From: Glycine soja | Taxonomy: Eukaryota; Streptophyta; Magnoliopsida; Fabales; Fabaceae | Assembly (NCBI RefSeq): GCF_004193775.1 | Contig: NC_041002.1 | Span: 10,514,485-10,578,484, forward strand | DNA: 64,000 nt | Direction of reading: 5' to 3' | In this document: piece after piece, positions 36,061 through 48,128 of the stretch | How the letters are laid out: each line of letters begins with the position of its first letter | Numbering within the stretch: the stretch's first letter is position 1 | Made by a program: the position numbers and the translations under genes | Notes under the pieces: generated by a model | Seen by the model: only the letters and a program-made list of their open reading frames with translations | Told to the model about the DNA's origin: nothing | Databases searched by the model: none

Positions 36061-37740
36061 CTTTGATTTTATTCATTGATAATAAAACTGTAATTTAGTA
36101 ACAATACAATGTAATTTTTTGTTTGTCAGGCTGAATTTGATATCCCTGAAGCATCTGATCAGAGGACAAAATAGAAAATACTTCAGACTGTGGGGGAGTG
36201 GTGGAGACAATTCAAGTCTGATTTGACATTGAAGTGGGCACTTGTAGCCGACAAGGAAAGTGTCGACGACACTGTATGCCAAAAGTACGACATTAGCAAG
36301 GAGAAATGGGCCCAATTTTGCCAGAGCCACAGAGACCCTTCGTGGGAGGTATCTAATTTGTGATTTTCATTGTTTTCAACTTTAAATTCACTTATTATAA
36401 TAAATTGTAATGATGAGTTTCATTAATGTTGAATTTTTGCATGATGTGCGGAAAAAGGAACAAGCCATCCAAAAGCAAAACATTGCCCTCCACGTGTTGT
36501 CTTGTGGTGGTTATGAATATTTAGAAAAGAAGCTGATGGATGAGAAGACAAAGAAAAAACTGGAGGAAGCTGCTCAATCCTGAAGCACTGACATTATGAT
36601 TGATCCTCCTTCTCCCATCAGACGACATGTCAAATGGAAGATGGCCCACACGAAGAAAACTAGCCAGATGATGTCTGAGGCAGCAAAGCAAATTGTTGAC
36701 AAGATTGTAAGTCACATTTAATTACAAAATTCTTTCTAAAGCCAGATAATCCCCTATATTTGATGACATTGACCATCCTACAACTTTTTCTAAAGCCATT
36801 GCAGGTTATGTGGGATGCTATCATGTTTGGGGTGTGCAATGAAGACTTCCCCTTGTATATAAAGCATGAAGATCTGTTTGAAATAGCACACGATGGTCAA
36901 TGTCTCAGCATCTTTATTATACAGTTGTGGATTCTGTAAGTCAATTTAGATTATTGTTAATTACCTAACTTATTGTTTTAAATTCATACATAATTTACTT
37001 TGTCTTAACAACAATAGGCATATGGCTGAGATAAGTTTGCGAGCGGGGAATGCCGATGTCTATGGATTCCTCGAGGCACAGTCCATCTAGAGATCTGGGC
37101 AATCATAATTTGAATCAAAAAGTTACATGAAGAACTGGATGAAGAATTCAAAACAGGATGTGTACCTAGGAGCCTACCTGAATGGGTAAGTTAAACTAAA
37201 CAAATGAATTTAAATAATGTATAATACTATAATAACCTATATTGGTCTCCACTGCAGTGCACATTGGCAAATGGTCGTCATTTTGCCTAAAGAAAATCTT
37301 GTCGTCTGGTTTTGTTCATTGCATAATAGGCTAGACAACTACCTGAAAGGAATAATTAACAAGTCAGTGTTGTTTTTCAATACATTTGCATTAGCATTAC
37401 TCAGGAACATCAATATTTTAATTGTACAATAAGCATCCATGTTTGCATTCAACAATGCTTTGAAAGGACTTAACGATACTCCACAACCTAAATCCAAGGA
37501 TGGTGCTAGGTGGATTATTGTTAAAGTAAGTGATTTAAACAATGCTTCTATGTACTTATATTTTATGTCTGTGTAGACTAATTTGTAGTTAACGTTCAAT
37601 ATGTAAATTTCATCATGTATTTAGTGTAATAGACAAAAAGGAAGCACTGAGTGTGGGTATTACGTGATGCACTGGATGTCAGCAATAATCTTAGGAAGTT
37701 TCAAGAATAATTGGGAAATGGTAATTGTTTAATTCAAACA

Positions 37741-39392
37741 TGTTGGATCAAGTGGCCCCATAATAATTAAGAAGGGGGGGTTGAATTAATTATTCCTAAA
37801 CCTTTACAAATTAAAAAATTATTCTTCTAAGGCTTTTACTAAATTGTTAAGAGAATGAGGAGTAGAAGAGAAACTTAACAGAAAGTAAAAGCGGAAATTA
37901 AATGCACAGCGGAAAGTAAAAAGTAGGGAAGAAGGAAACAAACACACAAGAGTTTTTATACTGGTTCAGCAACAACCCGTGCCTACATCCAGTCCCCAAG
38001 TGACCTGCGGTCCTTGAGATTTCTTTCAACCTTGTAAAAAACCTTTTACAAGCAATGATCCACAAGGGATGTACCCTCCCTTGTTCTCTTTGAACCTAGT
38101 GGATGTACCCTCCACTAGAACTGATCCACAAGAGATGTACCCTCTCTTGTTCTCAGTCAAACCCAAGTAGATGTACCCTCCAATGTGTTAAGACAAAGAT
38201 CTCAGGTTGTTAAACCTTTGATACTTTGTGAATGGGGATACAAAATAATTTTTAGGCGGTTAGTCCTTTGAACACTTTTGTATTAGGGAATGGGAGGAAT
38301 CAAAAGAATTCTCAGACTGTGTCATTTTGAATTCTTTGACAAGGGAGAAGGGAGACACAAAAGAATTCAGGCGGTTAGTCCTTTGTTCTTTTGGAAAAGG
38401 GAGAAGAGAGACACAAAAAGAATTCAGGCGGTTAGTGCTTGGTGAATTCTATTTGGCAAAGGGAGAAGAGAATGAAAAGATGAATAGCGCAAGTTTTCAA
38501 GGTTTGGAAAACCAGAAAACTTCAGAAAGCTTTTGGTACAAAGAAGAAGAAGAAGTACAAAGAGATTCAAGGCTTGTAAAGGATTGTAATGAAATGATTG
38601 GAAAAGTATTCAAGATTCTTGAAATGCAAAACAAAGCCTTGCTTTTATAGACTCTTCATGTCTGGTCAAGACAACCATTTAGAAGAGTTATAACTTTTAG
38701 AAAAACATAAAACCAATTTGAAAAAGTCAAAAACCTTTTGAAGAGTTACACCTTTTGATTTATTCAAAAATAGTCACTGGTAATCGATTACCAAATTAGT
38801 GTAATCGATTACACAAAGCTTTTGTGTGAAAGGATGTGACTCTTCACATTTGAATTTGAATTTCAACATTCAAAGGCACTGGTAATCGATTACCAAAACA
38901 TTGTAATCGATTACAGCTTTTTGAAAATAATTGGAACGTTGTAAATTCAATTTGAAAACTTTTTCAAAACAATTTTGCTATTGGTAATCGATTACAAAAA
39001 TCTGGTAATCGATTACCAAAGAGTAAAAACTCTTTGGTAAAAGGTTTTGTCAAAAACTCATGTGCTATTCAAAGTTTTGAAAAACTTTTTAATACTTATC
39101 TTGATTTAGTCTTCTCTTCATTCTTGAATCTTGAGTCTTGAATCTTGATCTTGATTCTGGAGATCTTGAACCTTGAATCTTGATTCGTGTCTCTAGACTT
39201 TCTTCTTGAGTCTTGAATTCTTCTTGATTCTTATCTTGAACTCTTGAATTGTTCTTGATTCACTTGAGTTGTTCTATGATTGATCTTTGAGATTTTTGTC
39301 ATCACCTTTTGCATCATCTTTTGTTATCATCATTGTTATCATCAAAACACCTTTGAATCACCTTTGATTCACCATGAAGCATTGCTTCTACA
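37741..39392 (-). repeat. Solo LTR, SIRE-related, 1652 bp, TSD AAACA
   Basis: On the plus strand TGTTGGATCAAGTGGCC ... TTGCTTCTACA, flanked by perfect AAACA copies (37736-37740 and 39393-39397). It is longer than the 35-kb copy and close to the LTRs at 43291 and 48651. It carries repeats of GGCGGTTAGTCCTTTG and, at about 38780-39020, a dense group of GGTAATCGATTACC motifs. It sits in the last intron of the Ulp1-like gene. Confidence 0.92.
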
Positions 39393-39825
39393 AAACAAAT
39401 TTGATTTTTTATGTTTGGTATTATATTATTAACTTATGTTTTATTTTATCATGCGGTATTTAAATAATGCTAGACCACTGGAACCAGAGAGATTGAAGGC
39501 ACTTCGCATCCAGTGGACAAAGTATTATTTGAAAGTTAGAAATGAAACTTAGGATGTTTAGGCAATTTTATAATTTTAGTTTAGGCAATTTTGTAATTTT
39601 AGTTATTGCTTTACATTTTTTACAATTCATGTCTCCTTTTAACATTAAATATTCTTTTAATTCTTAGTTATTAATAAATTTATCATGAAATTTTTCTGCT
39701 AAAAACTGTTTGAAAACATAATGAAAATTATAAATATTGTGTTATGTGGTCTGATTTAAAATTTGCAGGTTAATTTTTGGGTTTATTGAAAAAACAGACA
39801 GTGTATTGTAAAAATTCCTAAAAAC

Positions 39826-40070
39826 AACATCGATTTTTTTAAAAAAAACTGATGTTAACGTATAATAACAACATCGATTTTTGAAAAAACTGATGTTAAG
39901 GTATAATAACAACATCGGCTTCTACAAAACTGATGTTAACGTTGCAAGTTAACATCGATTTTTGTAGAAAACTGATGTTAATGTTTGGAAGTTAACATCG
40001 GTTTTTTTAGAAAACCGATGTTAACGTTGGAACTTAACATCAGTTTTGATAAAAAAAAACCGATGTTAAC
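39826..40070. repeat. CACTA right subterminal hairpin repeats
   Basis: Six units of AACATCG(A/G)TTTTT...AAAACTGATGTTAA type in 245 bp, each able to fold back on itself, spaced by words such as CGTATAATAAC and CGTTGGAA. They match the units at 8336-8530. No CACTA-type terminal repeat follows; the next 2 kb is different. Confidence 0.8.
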
Positions 40071-40089
40071 TGCCAACGTTGGTATGAAC

Positions 40090-42094
40090 ATATATACCTT
40101 TTTTCTGTAATTCTTATTATAAGCAAGATTTTTGCATACAAAGAACTAAAAATGTTACAAAATTATAATATCATAAACAAAATACACTGAAGACTGAAGA
40201 GTAACAACCCTATAGTACTCTGACTTTGTTGTAACATTGTAAGTTAAATATGCTAAATTTGAATTATATGCTTACATAACAACCAAGATAAAAGTTGTTG
40301 TTTGTATAATAATAGCACCTTCACCAGAAGGCTTTGATATGTTTATACACCTTGCACTAAACCAGTTCTTAGGAATTAACGTGACCAAGTCTGCCATCAA
40401 AATTTCCATGTATAAGAAGGTAAACTGCAATGCACCATGGTAGTAGATAAAGTTACAGATATGGTTTAAAAAGTATAATGACTCAAATGACATGCATTAT
40501 CTTAACACATATATTATAACATGTATTTCCATGTATATCTGCAATCCACTCTAGGACATAGTAAATTTTCAAACTTTTACACATACATGAGCTGTATGAA
40601 CACACACCTTGTGTGTTATTTATGATCTCCTAAAATAATTAGTAAATGTTCTAATGGAAAACAACTATGCATTTTATTCCCAAACAACCATATATACTTA
40701 AGCAGTAAGTATAATTCCTTTTTTAAATCTCCTTAACTAACCTCTTAAACCTTTAAAAGATAGCAGGCATATAGTTTATATCTATATGTGTAGGACTAGA
40801 ATACAGTTTATGAGCCCTCCAAGATTCTTAAATCCCTATTACCTAGATATGTGAGAGAATTCTTAAAATAGTGTATTCTTTTGATTTAGAAACTTCAAAT
40901 GTCCTTATAGTATAGGGCATAAAAAAAGAAGTTGAAAAATAGAAAGCTACAAGTAATTATTTAGGCAAACTAAAATCCAATTGAGTTTCAGCTTACACTG
41001 ATTGAACCCAATAATGAAGAGCTTTGTCTGTAGTTTATTTTGTTTGATGAATTCCACAAAGTGACTCAATTCAATGGGATTGGCTCTCATCCCTTCTTGC
41101 TCACCACTGTCAACATCAAATAACTCAATTGATAAATCCAATATTTCTAGAAATAACCAAGAAAAATCCGAATATGCAATAAAAGTGCCACAACAAAGGC
41201 AACATGAAGTTTACCAAACAATTTGTACAATTTTTCAGAAATAAATAATTAAACTTCTTCAACCACCAATAGTACTAAAGAGATTTTCAAAAAAGAAGAA
41301 CATAGAATAACTTACAATGTTACAACAACTTTTGTGTTTAGATTAACTTACAATGTTACAACCACTTTTGGCAGTCAAGAGTAGTACTCTGACTCATATC
41401 CCTTTGCAATAATCTTGATACGACACAAAAATTAACCAACCAACCAACAAATAAATATTATAATCCAATAGAGAAAAGCCACTGATTTGTAAAGGCATAG
41501 AAAATGGAATCAGAAAATTTGATTAATCACAACTAAAGAAACAAGCATGCAACAACAACACAGTGCTATCCAAGTTGAAATGTGAGACGATAAAAAATAT
41601 GGAAAAAAACACTTACTTTTCTTTATTTTTTCAATTTGGTGAATGTTGCAAAGAGTCCCGCTACTTCCATGGTCCTGATAGCAGCCACGAGAGTGTGTTG
41701 TTTCATGGAGATTATAACTTTCTTAGATGAAAAACAAACATTGAAACCAGCCTGAGGTTTCTTCAATTGCAAGAAGCAACTTGACTTCAAGGCAAGACCC
41801 ATAAACATGAGAATCACTAAAATTATACATGAAATTAAGCATAAACATTTCCAATTGAAAGGGGAAAAAACTTAACAGCAATGACCACAATATCACTGAA
41901 AACGAAAATAAAAATAAATTGATCTTTACGGAAAACAAAAAAATACACCAATGCACCCACCCAACCCAACCCATCTACATCCACAAAAACTACCTCACTA
42001 CCCAAGATGAGAGTGATACCATCCCACAACATTCTCCAACCACCCTGCCTATAAATAAATAAAATAAATCAAATTGAAATTAGGGTTAGGGTTA
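40090..42094. other. Unassigned AT-rich stretch
   Basis: No recognisable protein, RNA gene or LTR. A short direct repeat of TAACTTACAATGTTACAAC with about 8 further bases occurs at about 41308 and 41344. Minus-strand frames of 60-85 codons (for example 40947-41141 with SGEQEGMRANPIELSHFVEF, and 41723-41974) look exon-like in places but match nothing I know. It may be the CACTA 3' flank, captured DNA, or the original target locus. Confidence 0.4.
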
Positions 42095-42416
42095 GTGATA
42101 TGGAGCAAAGCTGAAGGATCCACATGTCATGTAATTACTGAAGGACACATATCTGTCACTGAGGGAGCCTTGGATTAGTTAGTTTGTTAATATCATTTTA
42201 TGTTGAAAAGAAACTGCAAGGATTGGTTGTTAGTAACAACTTTATATAGCCAATTCATTCTTCTGATGCATTCATTTCATTACTTATAAACATTCTTCTT
42301 TGTATCTTTGATCTAATTCAATAAAACCTCTTGGAACCTTTTCTCTTTCAAGGTTCCCTGTTCCTCCTGGTTCTTCGATTAATCTTCTTTCCCCAGAACT
42401 ATCTTCTCTCTTATCA
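42095..42416 (+). repeat. Probable 5' LTR of the Reina-like element
   Basis: About 320 bp ending CTTATCA two bases before a primer site. TTTATATAG near 42241 may serve as a TATA box. The 5' limit is set at TGATATGG but could be a later TG; no second LTR or target duplication is visible to confirm it. Confidence 0.5.
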
Positions 42417-42418
42417 AT

Positions 42419-42431
42419 TGGTATCATTTTG
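42419..42431 (+). other. Primer-binding site of the Reina-like element
   Basis: TGGTATCATTTTG matches the initiator tRNA-Met primer word TGGTATCAGAGC over the first eight bases. It is followed by the gag start at 42452, the usual spacing for compact chromoviruses. Confidence 0.7.
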
Positions 42432-42451
42432 TACCTTCCACTTAATCGACA

Positions 42452-43290
42452 ATGGTGGAGAATACGCATTCAGCGACGACATTGAAGGAGGTTGAAGATC
42501 GAGTTGCAGCTAGGCTAGAAACACATCTCATCGAATTAGTTGGTAATATTCAGAAGGCTCTTGGAGATTCTTTGAAGGATTTGCTGCAAGAATTGGTCAA
42601 GAACATAACGCTCCTTATACGAGCTCAAGTCCAATCCCTCACGGTGAACATTCTCTTAATCTTCAATACAATTGTGGCACTAGGTTAGCTCGCATTGATT
42701 TTCCTAGATTCAATGGTGAGAAGGTTCATCAGTGGATTTGTCAAGTTGAAAATTACTTTTCCATTTATCATACACCGAATGATTACAAGGTCAAGATTGC
42801 TATCATTCATCTTGAAGGGAAAGCCTTTCAATGGCATACTGCATTCATGAAATTTGTCCATTCCTTTCCTGTTAGTGATTGGTATGAGTATACCCAGTTG
42901 TTAATAGAAAGATTTGATGAAGTTTCTGATGACCCTATGGCAGAGTTGATGAAAATATGACAAATTGGGTATGTGGAGGAGTATCACGAGGCTTTCGATT
43001 GCATCATTTCATGTTTGCAATTATCAAATACCATATTCTGAGCTGTTTTTTAGGTGGGTTAAAGGAAAGAGATCCAAATGCTTGTCAAAATGTTTCAACC
43101 AAATTCTGTGAGAAGGGCCTCTACCTTAGCTAAAATGTACGAAGCTTCCAGTTCCCAATCTGTTACCTCTGCTACTCCTGTCATACAAAATAAGTCCACT
43201 ACAAACGACCAGTCCTTGTTGGGGGAAACACCTGTGGATTTGGGTTCCGAAAATAAAGATGCAACAAAGACTACCACTAGACCTGGCAGA
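42452..43290 (+). pseudogene. gag: Reina-like gag, 5' part
   Basis: MVENTHSATTLKEVEDRVAA opens a 78-codon frame with amphipathic helices. Shifted frames continue with ARIDFPRFNGEKVHQWICQV and HLEGKAFQWHTAFMKF, the retrotransposon Gag core, to about 42960, where a TGA occurs. 43078-43290 holds a Ser/Thr-rich linker. The gene is then cut by the LTR at 43291 and resumes at 44905 with a zinc-knuckle-like CYFCDEVFSPAHSQTH. Confidence 0.78.
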
Positions 43291-44904
43291 TGTGGAATCA
43301 ATGTCTTCCAAGGTTATTTTGATGATGACAAAGAATCAAGAGTTAAGCAAATTCCAATGATTCAAGAATCAAGATTCAAGATTCAAGAACCAAGTTTCAA
43401 GAATCAAGATTCAAGAATAATCAAGATCAAGATTCAAGGCTCAAGATTCAAGAATCAAGAGAAGACTCAATCAAGATAAGTACTAAAAAAGTTTTTCAAA
43501 ACATTGAGTAGCACAAGAAGTTTTCACAAAATCATTACCAAAGAGTTTTTCTCTCTGGTAATCGATTACCAGAAGGTAGTAATCGATTACCAATGTTTTA
43601 AAATGTCAAGATTTCAAATTTCAAGAGTTACAACTTATGTTTAAACTGTTTAAAAGTATTTTAAACTTGTGTAATCGATTACACAATACTTGTAATCGAT
43701 TACCAAATCTTCTAAACATTTTAATTTTCAAAATTCAAAATGAAAAGTCACATCTGTTGATGTGTAATCGATTACACCTTAATGGTAATTGATTACCAGT
43801 GACTGATTTCAAAAAATACATTTCCAAAAATCACAATTCTTCAAGTGACTTGTTTTTGAAGATTTTTTCAAAAGTCACAACTTTTTAAGTGACTAGTTTT
43901 AAAGAAATTGCCAAGAGTCACAAGCTTTGACTTGAGCCATCATGAGATTATAAATATGTGACCATGGCATGAGTTTCTAAATTATCATCATCAATCATCT
44001 TTGAATCATCTATCTTTTAATCCTTCAACATCTTTATATCATCTTCTTTCAACATCCTTGAATCAATCTTTGAATATCTTCTTTCATCTCTTTCAACACT
44101 TTCAACAAAACTTTCTTACTGATTTCTCTTCATCTTTCTAAAAGTTTTTGTTCAATACTTTTTCTTTGAAGAAAAGTTCTTTGTTCAAAAACTTGTGCTA
44201 TTCATCTTTTTCATTCTCTTCTCCCTTTTCCAAAAGAACGAAGGACTAACCGCCTGAATTCTTTTGTGTCTCTCTTCTCCCTTACAAAAGATTCAAAGGA
44301 CTAACCGCCTAAGAATTCTTTTGATTCTTCCTTTCCCCTTAAGCAAAAGATTTCAAAGGACTAACCGCCTGAGATATCTTTTGTTTCCCCTTTACAAAGA
44401 TTCAAAGGACTAACCGCCTGAGAATTCTTTGCCCCAACACATTGGAGGGTACATCCTTTTGTGGTACAAGTAGAGGGTACATCTACTTGGGGATTGTTAT
44501 ACTGAGAACAAGAGATGGTACATCTCTTGTGGATCAGTTCAAGTGGAGGGTACATCCCTTGTGGATCTTTGGCTTGTAAAGGATTTTACAAGGTTGAAAG
44601 AAATCTCAAGAATCGCAAGTTGCTTGGAGACTAGATGTAGGCACGGTTTGTGGCCAAACCAGTATAAATCTTGTGTTTGTCTTCTTCTTCCCTACACTCT
44701 TTAATTTCCGCTGTGTACTTTTAATTATTGCTTTTACTTTTGGTTAAGTTTCTATTTCTGTTCTTTACTTTCTTAACTTAGTAGTAAAAGCCTAATTGAA
44801 TATAGTAACATTAAGAAGGATAGATTTTTAATTAGTCAAGACACGTTCATAATTAATTCAACCCCCCCCCCTTCTTAATTATTCTGAGGCCACTTGATCC
44901 AACA
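43291..44904 (+). repeat. Solo LTR, SIRE-related, 1614 bp, TSD GCAGA/GTAGA
   Basis: TGTGGAATCAATGTC ... GGCCACTTGATCCAACA. Flanks GCAGA (43286-43290) and GTAGA (44905-44909) differ by one C/T change. Same type as 37741-39392, in the opposite orientation. It contains paired GGTAATCGATTACC motifs at about 43556-43800 and repeats of AAAGGACTAACCGCC at 44240-44420. Confidence 0.88.
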
Positions 44905-45422
44905 GTAGAAGCTTAAGTCCTGCTTGCATAGCAAAAAGGAGAGCCAAAGGTTTATGCTACTTTTGTGATGAAGTTTTTTCTCCTGCCCATAGTCAGACAC
45001 ATAAGAAACTTTAGCTACTAGTTCTGGAGATTGATGATGCTGACCCTACTCCTGTAGAACTTGAAGTGGTAGTAATTCCTAGTGATTCAGATGTTTCAGA
45101 ACCTCAAATCTTAGTGAATGCTCTTACTAGTGTTGCAAATTTCAAAACTATACGTGTGACTGGTTATCATAAGAAGAAGGGTTTGCAAAAACTTATTAAC
45201 AGTGGAAGTGCACATAACTTCCTAGATACTAACATGGCAAAGAAGTTGGGTTATCTAATAACTCTCATGTATGTTGTGAATGTAGTGGTTGCAGATGGCA
45301 CAAAGTTGCAGATTACTTCAGTCTCCAACAACTTCTCCTGGACTCTTCAACAAACAACTTTCAGCTTAGATATGTTACTTATTCCCCTAGGGTGTTATGA
45401 CCTTGTTTTGGGAATTGAGTGG
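44905..45422 (+). pseudogene. pol: Reina-like gag end and protease
   Basis: After the zinc-knuckle remnant and a stop near 45010, a long frame gives an aspartic-protease-like domain: LQKLINSGSAHNFLDTNMAK, VVVADGTKLQ and YDLVLGIEW. The expected Asp of the D-S-G motif is Asn (NSGS), which would abolish catalysis. The domain is cut by the Ogre-type LTR at 45423, and its end (LVKLGNITWNFNKITMEF) resumes at 46739. Confidence 0.8.
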
Positions 45423-46733
45423 TGTCGCAACCTACCCTTTTGTGGGCGAGCGAAAACGTTAGAAAAATGCGCGGAGTCGCCACCAACGTTTATTGAAAGG
45501 AAAACGTTAGAAAAACCAAAGGAAACCGATCATAAAGAATATTCCAGATTCGGGAGTTATCTTTACGCTTGAGGAAGGTATTAGCACCTCTCACGTTTGT
45601 CCCAAAGGACAACAGCCTTAGATTAGAGTTGTGTGAAATCATGTATCTAAAATTTTTTGTCTCTTTTTATTTTTGAGGTCGAAAAAAGCGGGGCTTTTGC
45701 TCCTACGTACCCTCCATCGAAGAGGAAATCAGACCTACGTAGTTCTTTCCAAAGGCAGTGAAGTGATGTGTTGATTTTATGCTTTCGAACGGTCCATGTT
45801 AACTGATAAAAGCGAAGAGGATCGTTTAAGGCATTGGACCTTAAAACGGTTTTCAGTGATTTTTGCGGACAAAGCTTGATTTTGTGAGTTGATTTTAGCC
45901 TTAGTTTCGCTTTAGTTATTAGTCAATTCAATTAAGAAAGAATAATCTCAAAGAAAAAAAAACGTCCGATCAATTTTTTTTTATTATTTTACTAAAAGAT
46001 ATTTTTTGATTGTTATATCATTATTTTGCCTCTTTTTTGGTTTTAAACGTGGTTACGGCATGACCGACCGGTCGGATTTCATTTTAACAGAAATTAAAAG
46101 ATGTTATAATTCAAATGATCGGTGGAAATTTATTTTATTTTTGATTAGGCGAGAAAATGACTTGAATAAATGACTAAAGCACGTCAAAAGGGGGTACGTA
46201 AAGTAAATGAAATGAAAATAAAAACACGCGAAACAAGTGGGGACCACTAAGGGTACATAGAATGAATTGAAAAGTTCGATTTCGGGAACTTACCGGTTCA
46301 AGACCGACGAACGACGAAGAACAAATGAAGAACGATGGAAAACCTTCGCAAAATCGCCCATGGAAACGTCTCAGAAGCGTTACGGAAGCATCTCGGCTGA
46401 TTCTTTTTCCGTAACTTTACGAAACTTTACAAATTTTGTAACGATACTTGTTTTCTTTCCGTAATGTCACCAAACCTTACGGATTGCATAATCATCCCTT
46501 TTTTTGGCTTCCGGAATTTTACGGAACCTCACGAATTGTGCATCAATGCTTCCTTTTGACTTCCGGCATGTTACGGAACCTCACGGATTTGTGCAACAAT
46601 GCTTCATTTTAACTTTCGGCATGTTATGGAACTTCACGGATTGTGCAACAATGGGTGCCAAGTACCTCGAAGCGGTCAAGCAAAGGTTGCATGCCATCAA
46701 ACAATGGTCCCCGGACGAAATTAGGGTATGACA
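45423..46733 (-). repeat. Solo LTR, Ogre type, 1311 bp, TSD AGTGG
   Basis: On the plus strand TGTCGCAACCTACCC ... TTAGGGTATGACA, between perfect AGTGG copies (45418-45422 and 46734-46738). It is about 290 bp shorter than the other two copies because the central part with the TATA region and GC-rich hairpin is missing. Confidence 0.92.
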
Positions 46734-46738
46734 AGTGG

Positions 46739-47246
46739 CTAGTTAAGTTAGGAAACATTACTTGGAACTTTAACAAGATAACCATGGAATTTCAGGTGCA
46801 AGGTAGAAGGCATGTTTTAAGAGGAGCAGCTAATGGTGGTTTTCAAACAACCAGGAAGAAACACTTACAAAAAAACACTTTTAAGGGGTTCATTTAATGA
46901 TGCTGCAGCTATGCACTGAGGAGGAGTCATTACTTCTGGCATTAACCACTCATGCAGATCAGCCTTCAGTTCTTCCTTCTATCTAGCAACTTTTGGATCA
47001 CTTCGGTGACATTTTCCAGGAGTCTACTAAATTACCAACATCTAGGGAACTACATGATCATAAGATGCCATTGTTGGAAGGCTCAAATCCAATTAACAAG
47101 AGGTCATACAGGTATGCCAAGCATCAAAAAGACATTATTGATTGTTTGATCCAAGAATACCTTAAGTCTGGCATAATTCAGCATAATAGCAGTCCTTTTT
47201 GGTAGTCCTGTTGTGTTGGTTGGGCAAAAGGATGGGTCATGGAGAC
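46739..47246 (+). pseudogene. pol: Reina-like protease end and RT N-terminus
   Basis: LVKLGNITWNFNKITMEFQV ends the protease region. After stops, LLDHFGDIFQESTKLPTSRE, SYRYAKHQKDIIDCLIQEYL and SGIIQHNSSPFW follow, the classic start of gypsy RT. The frame shifts at 47203 and reaches GWVMETI just before the SIRE-like element. RT continues at 60441. Confidence 0.8.
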
Positions 47247-48114
47247 TATTGGACAAGTGGCCTCAATAACTTAAGAAGGGGGGGGGGTGAATTAAGTTTC
47301 AAAACTTTCCCACTAACAAACTTTAATTCCCTCTTTAAATGATATATAAGAGATTTAATATGCAGAAGAAGGAGCAATAAACAATTTAATTGATGATCTT
47401 TAAATGTGTAAGACAAAATTAATCGCAATAATATAAAGCAGATAAGGGGAGAAAGAATGATAAACTTGATTTATACTGGTTCGGCCGCCACTTCATGTGC
47501 CTACATCCAGTCCTCAAGCAACCCACTTGAGATTCCCACTATCCTTGTAAAATTATTTTACAGCTTCTGAACCACCTAGGGATCCCTCTCCCTTGTGTTC
47601 AGGAAACTCATAAAACAAGAGACACACAACCTCTTGAAGGGATGTGACTTTTCAGAGTTATTTTTGAAATTTCCTCACTGGTAATCGATTACAGATCTTT
47701 AGTAATCGATTATAAAGTTATTTACTGAGGGGTCATGCCTTTTAAATTTGAATTTCAGGAGTTCCATTACTGGTAATCAATTACATATATGTGGTAATTG
47801 ATTAGAACTTTTAAAATTCAAATTTAAAACTTCCTGAAAGCTTTTTAAAACCAATTGTGCTTCTGGTAATCAATTACCAGTGAAAACTACTTTTTCAGAA
47901 ATGTAAAAATATTTAAAAACATTTTATAGGTAATTTGAAAATGTTTTTAAGGCCAAACCTTTTCAATCATTAAGAGATTCTTTTAACAAAAATGGACTAA
48001 AGTGAATCTTTTCTCTTGATTTTTTGCTTACTTGATCTTGACTTGGGACTTGAAGTAAACTTGAGTTGCTTCTATCTTTGGCATCATCAAAACCTTTATA
48101 CATATCCAATCACA
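47247..48114 (-). repeat. 3' LTR of the SIRE-like element, 868 bp
   Basis: On the plus strand TATTGGACAAGTGG ... CCAATCACA; the usual initial TG is TA here. It lacks 215 bp present in the 5' LTR, between CCTCTTGA and AGGGATGTGAC, so its length differs by exactly that deletion. Confidence 0.88.
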
Positions 48115-48128
48115 TTATCTCCCTTTTT
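48115..48128 (-). other. Polypurine tract of the SIRE-like element
   Basis: On the minus strand AAAAAGGGAGATAA directly abuts the 3' LTR. It sets the element's orientation together with the primer site at the other end. Confidence 0.75.

Larger units (their letters stand above)
34695..39551 (+). pseudogene. CACTA accessory gene with C-terminal Ulp1-type (C48) protease domain
   Basis: Likely exons: 34695-35007 (Pro-rich start; RPVGAKRPLVHVDPATGKAD), 36130-36348, 36442-36706, 36805-36935, 37018-37185, 37258-37372, 37436-37525, 37625-37720 and 39453-39551; most introns begin GT and end AG. The C-terminal part reads as a Ulp1-like protease: His in GAHWQMVVILPKENLVVW and Cys in GSTECGYYVMHWMS. 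Stops occur at the end of exon 1 (CAG to TAG), in exon 3 (AAQS stop) and twice near 37088-37111. The AG of the acceptor at 36441 is missing. Ulp1 proteases process SUMO-like modifiers; the role within plant transposons is not settled. Two solo LTRs sit in its introns. Confidence 0.75.

Noticed and set aside
38780..39020. Regularly recurring GGTAATCGATTACC motifs resembling a CRISPR array
   Set aside because: The spacing is irregular, the motif is a short palindrome inside eukaryotic retrotransposon LTRs, spacers are themselves repeated between LTRs, and there are no cas genes.
42079..42096. TTAGGGTTAGGG, resembling telomere repeats
   Set aside because: Only two to three units, and most plants use TTTAGGG; chance in AT-rich DNA at an element border.
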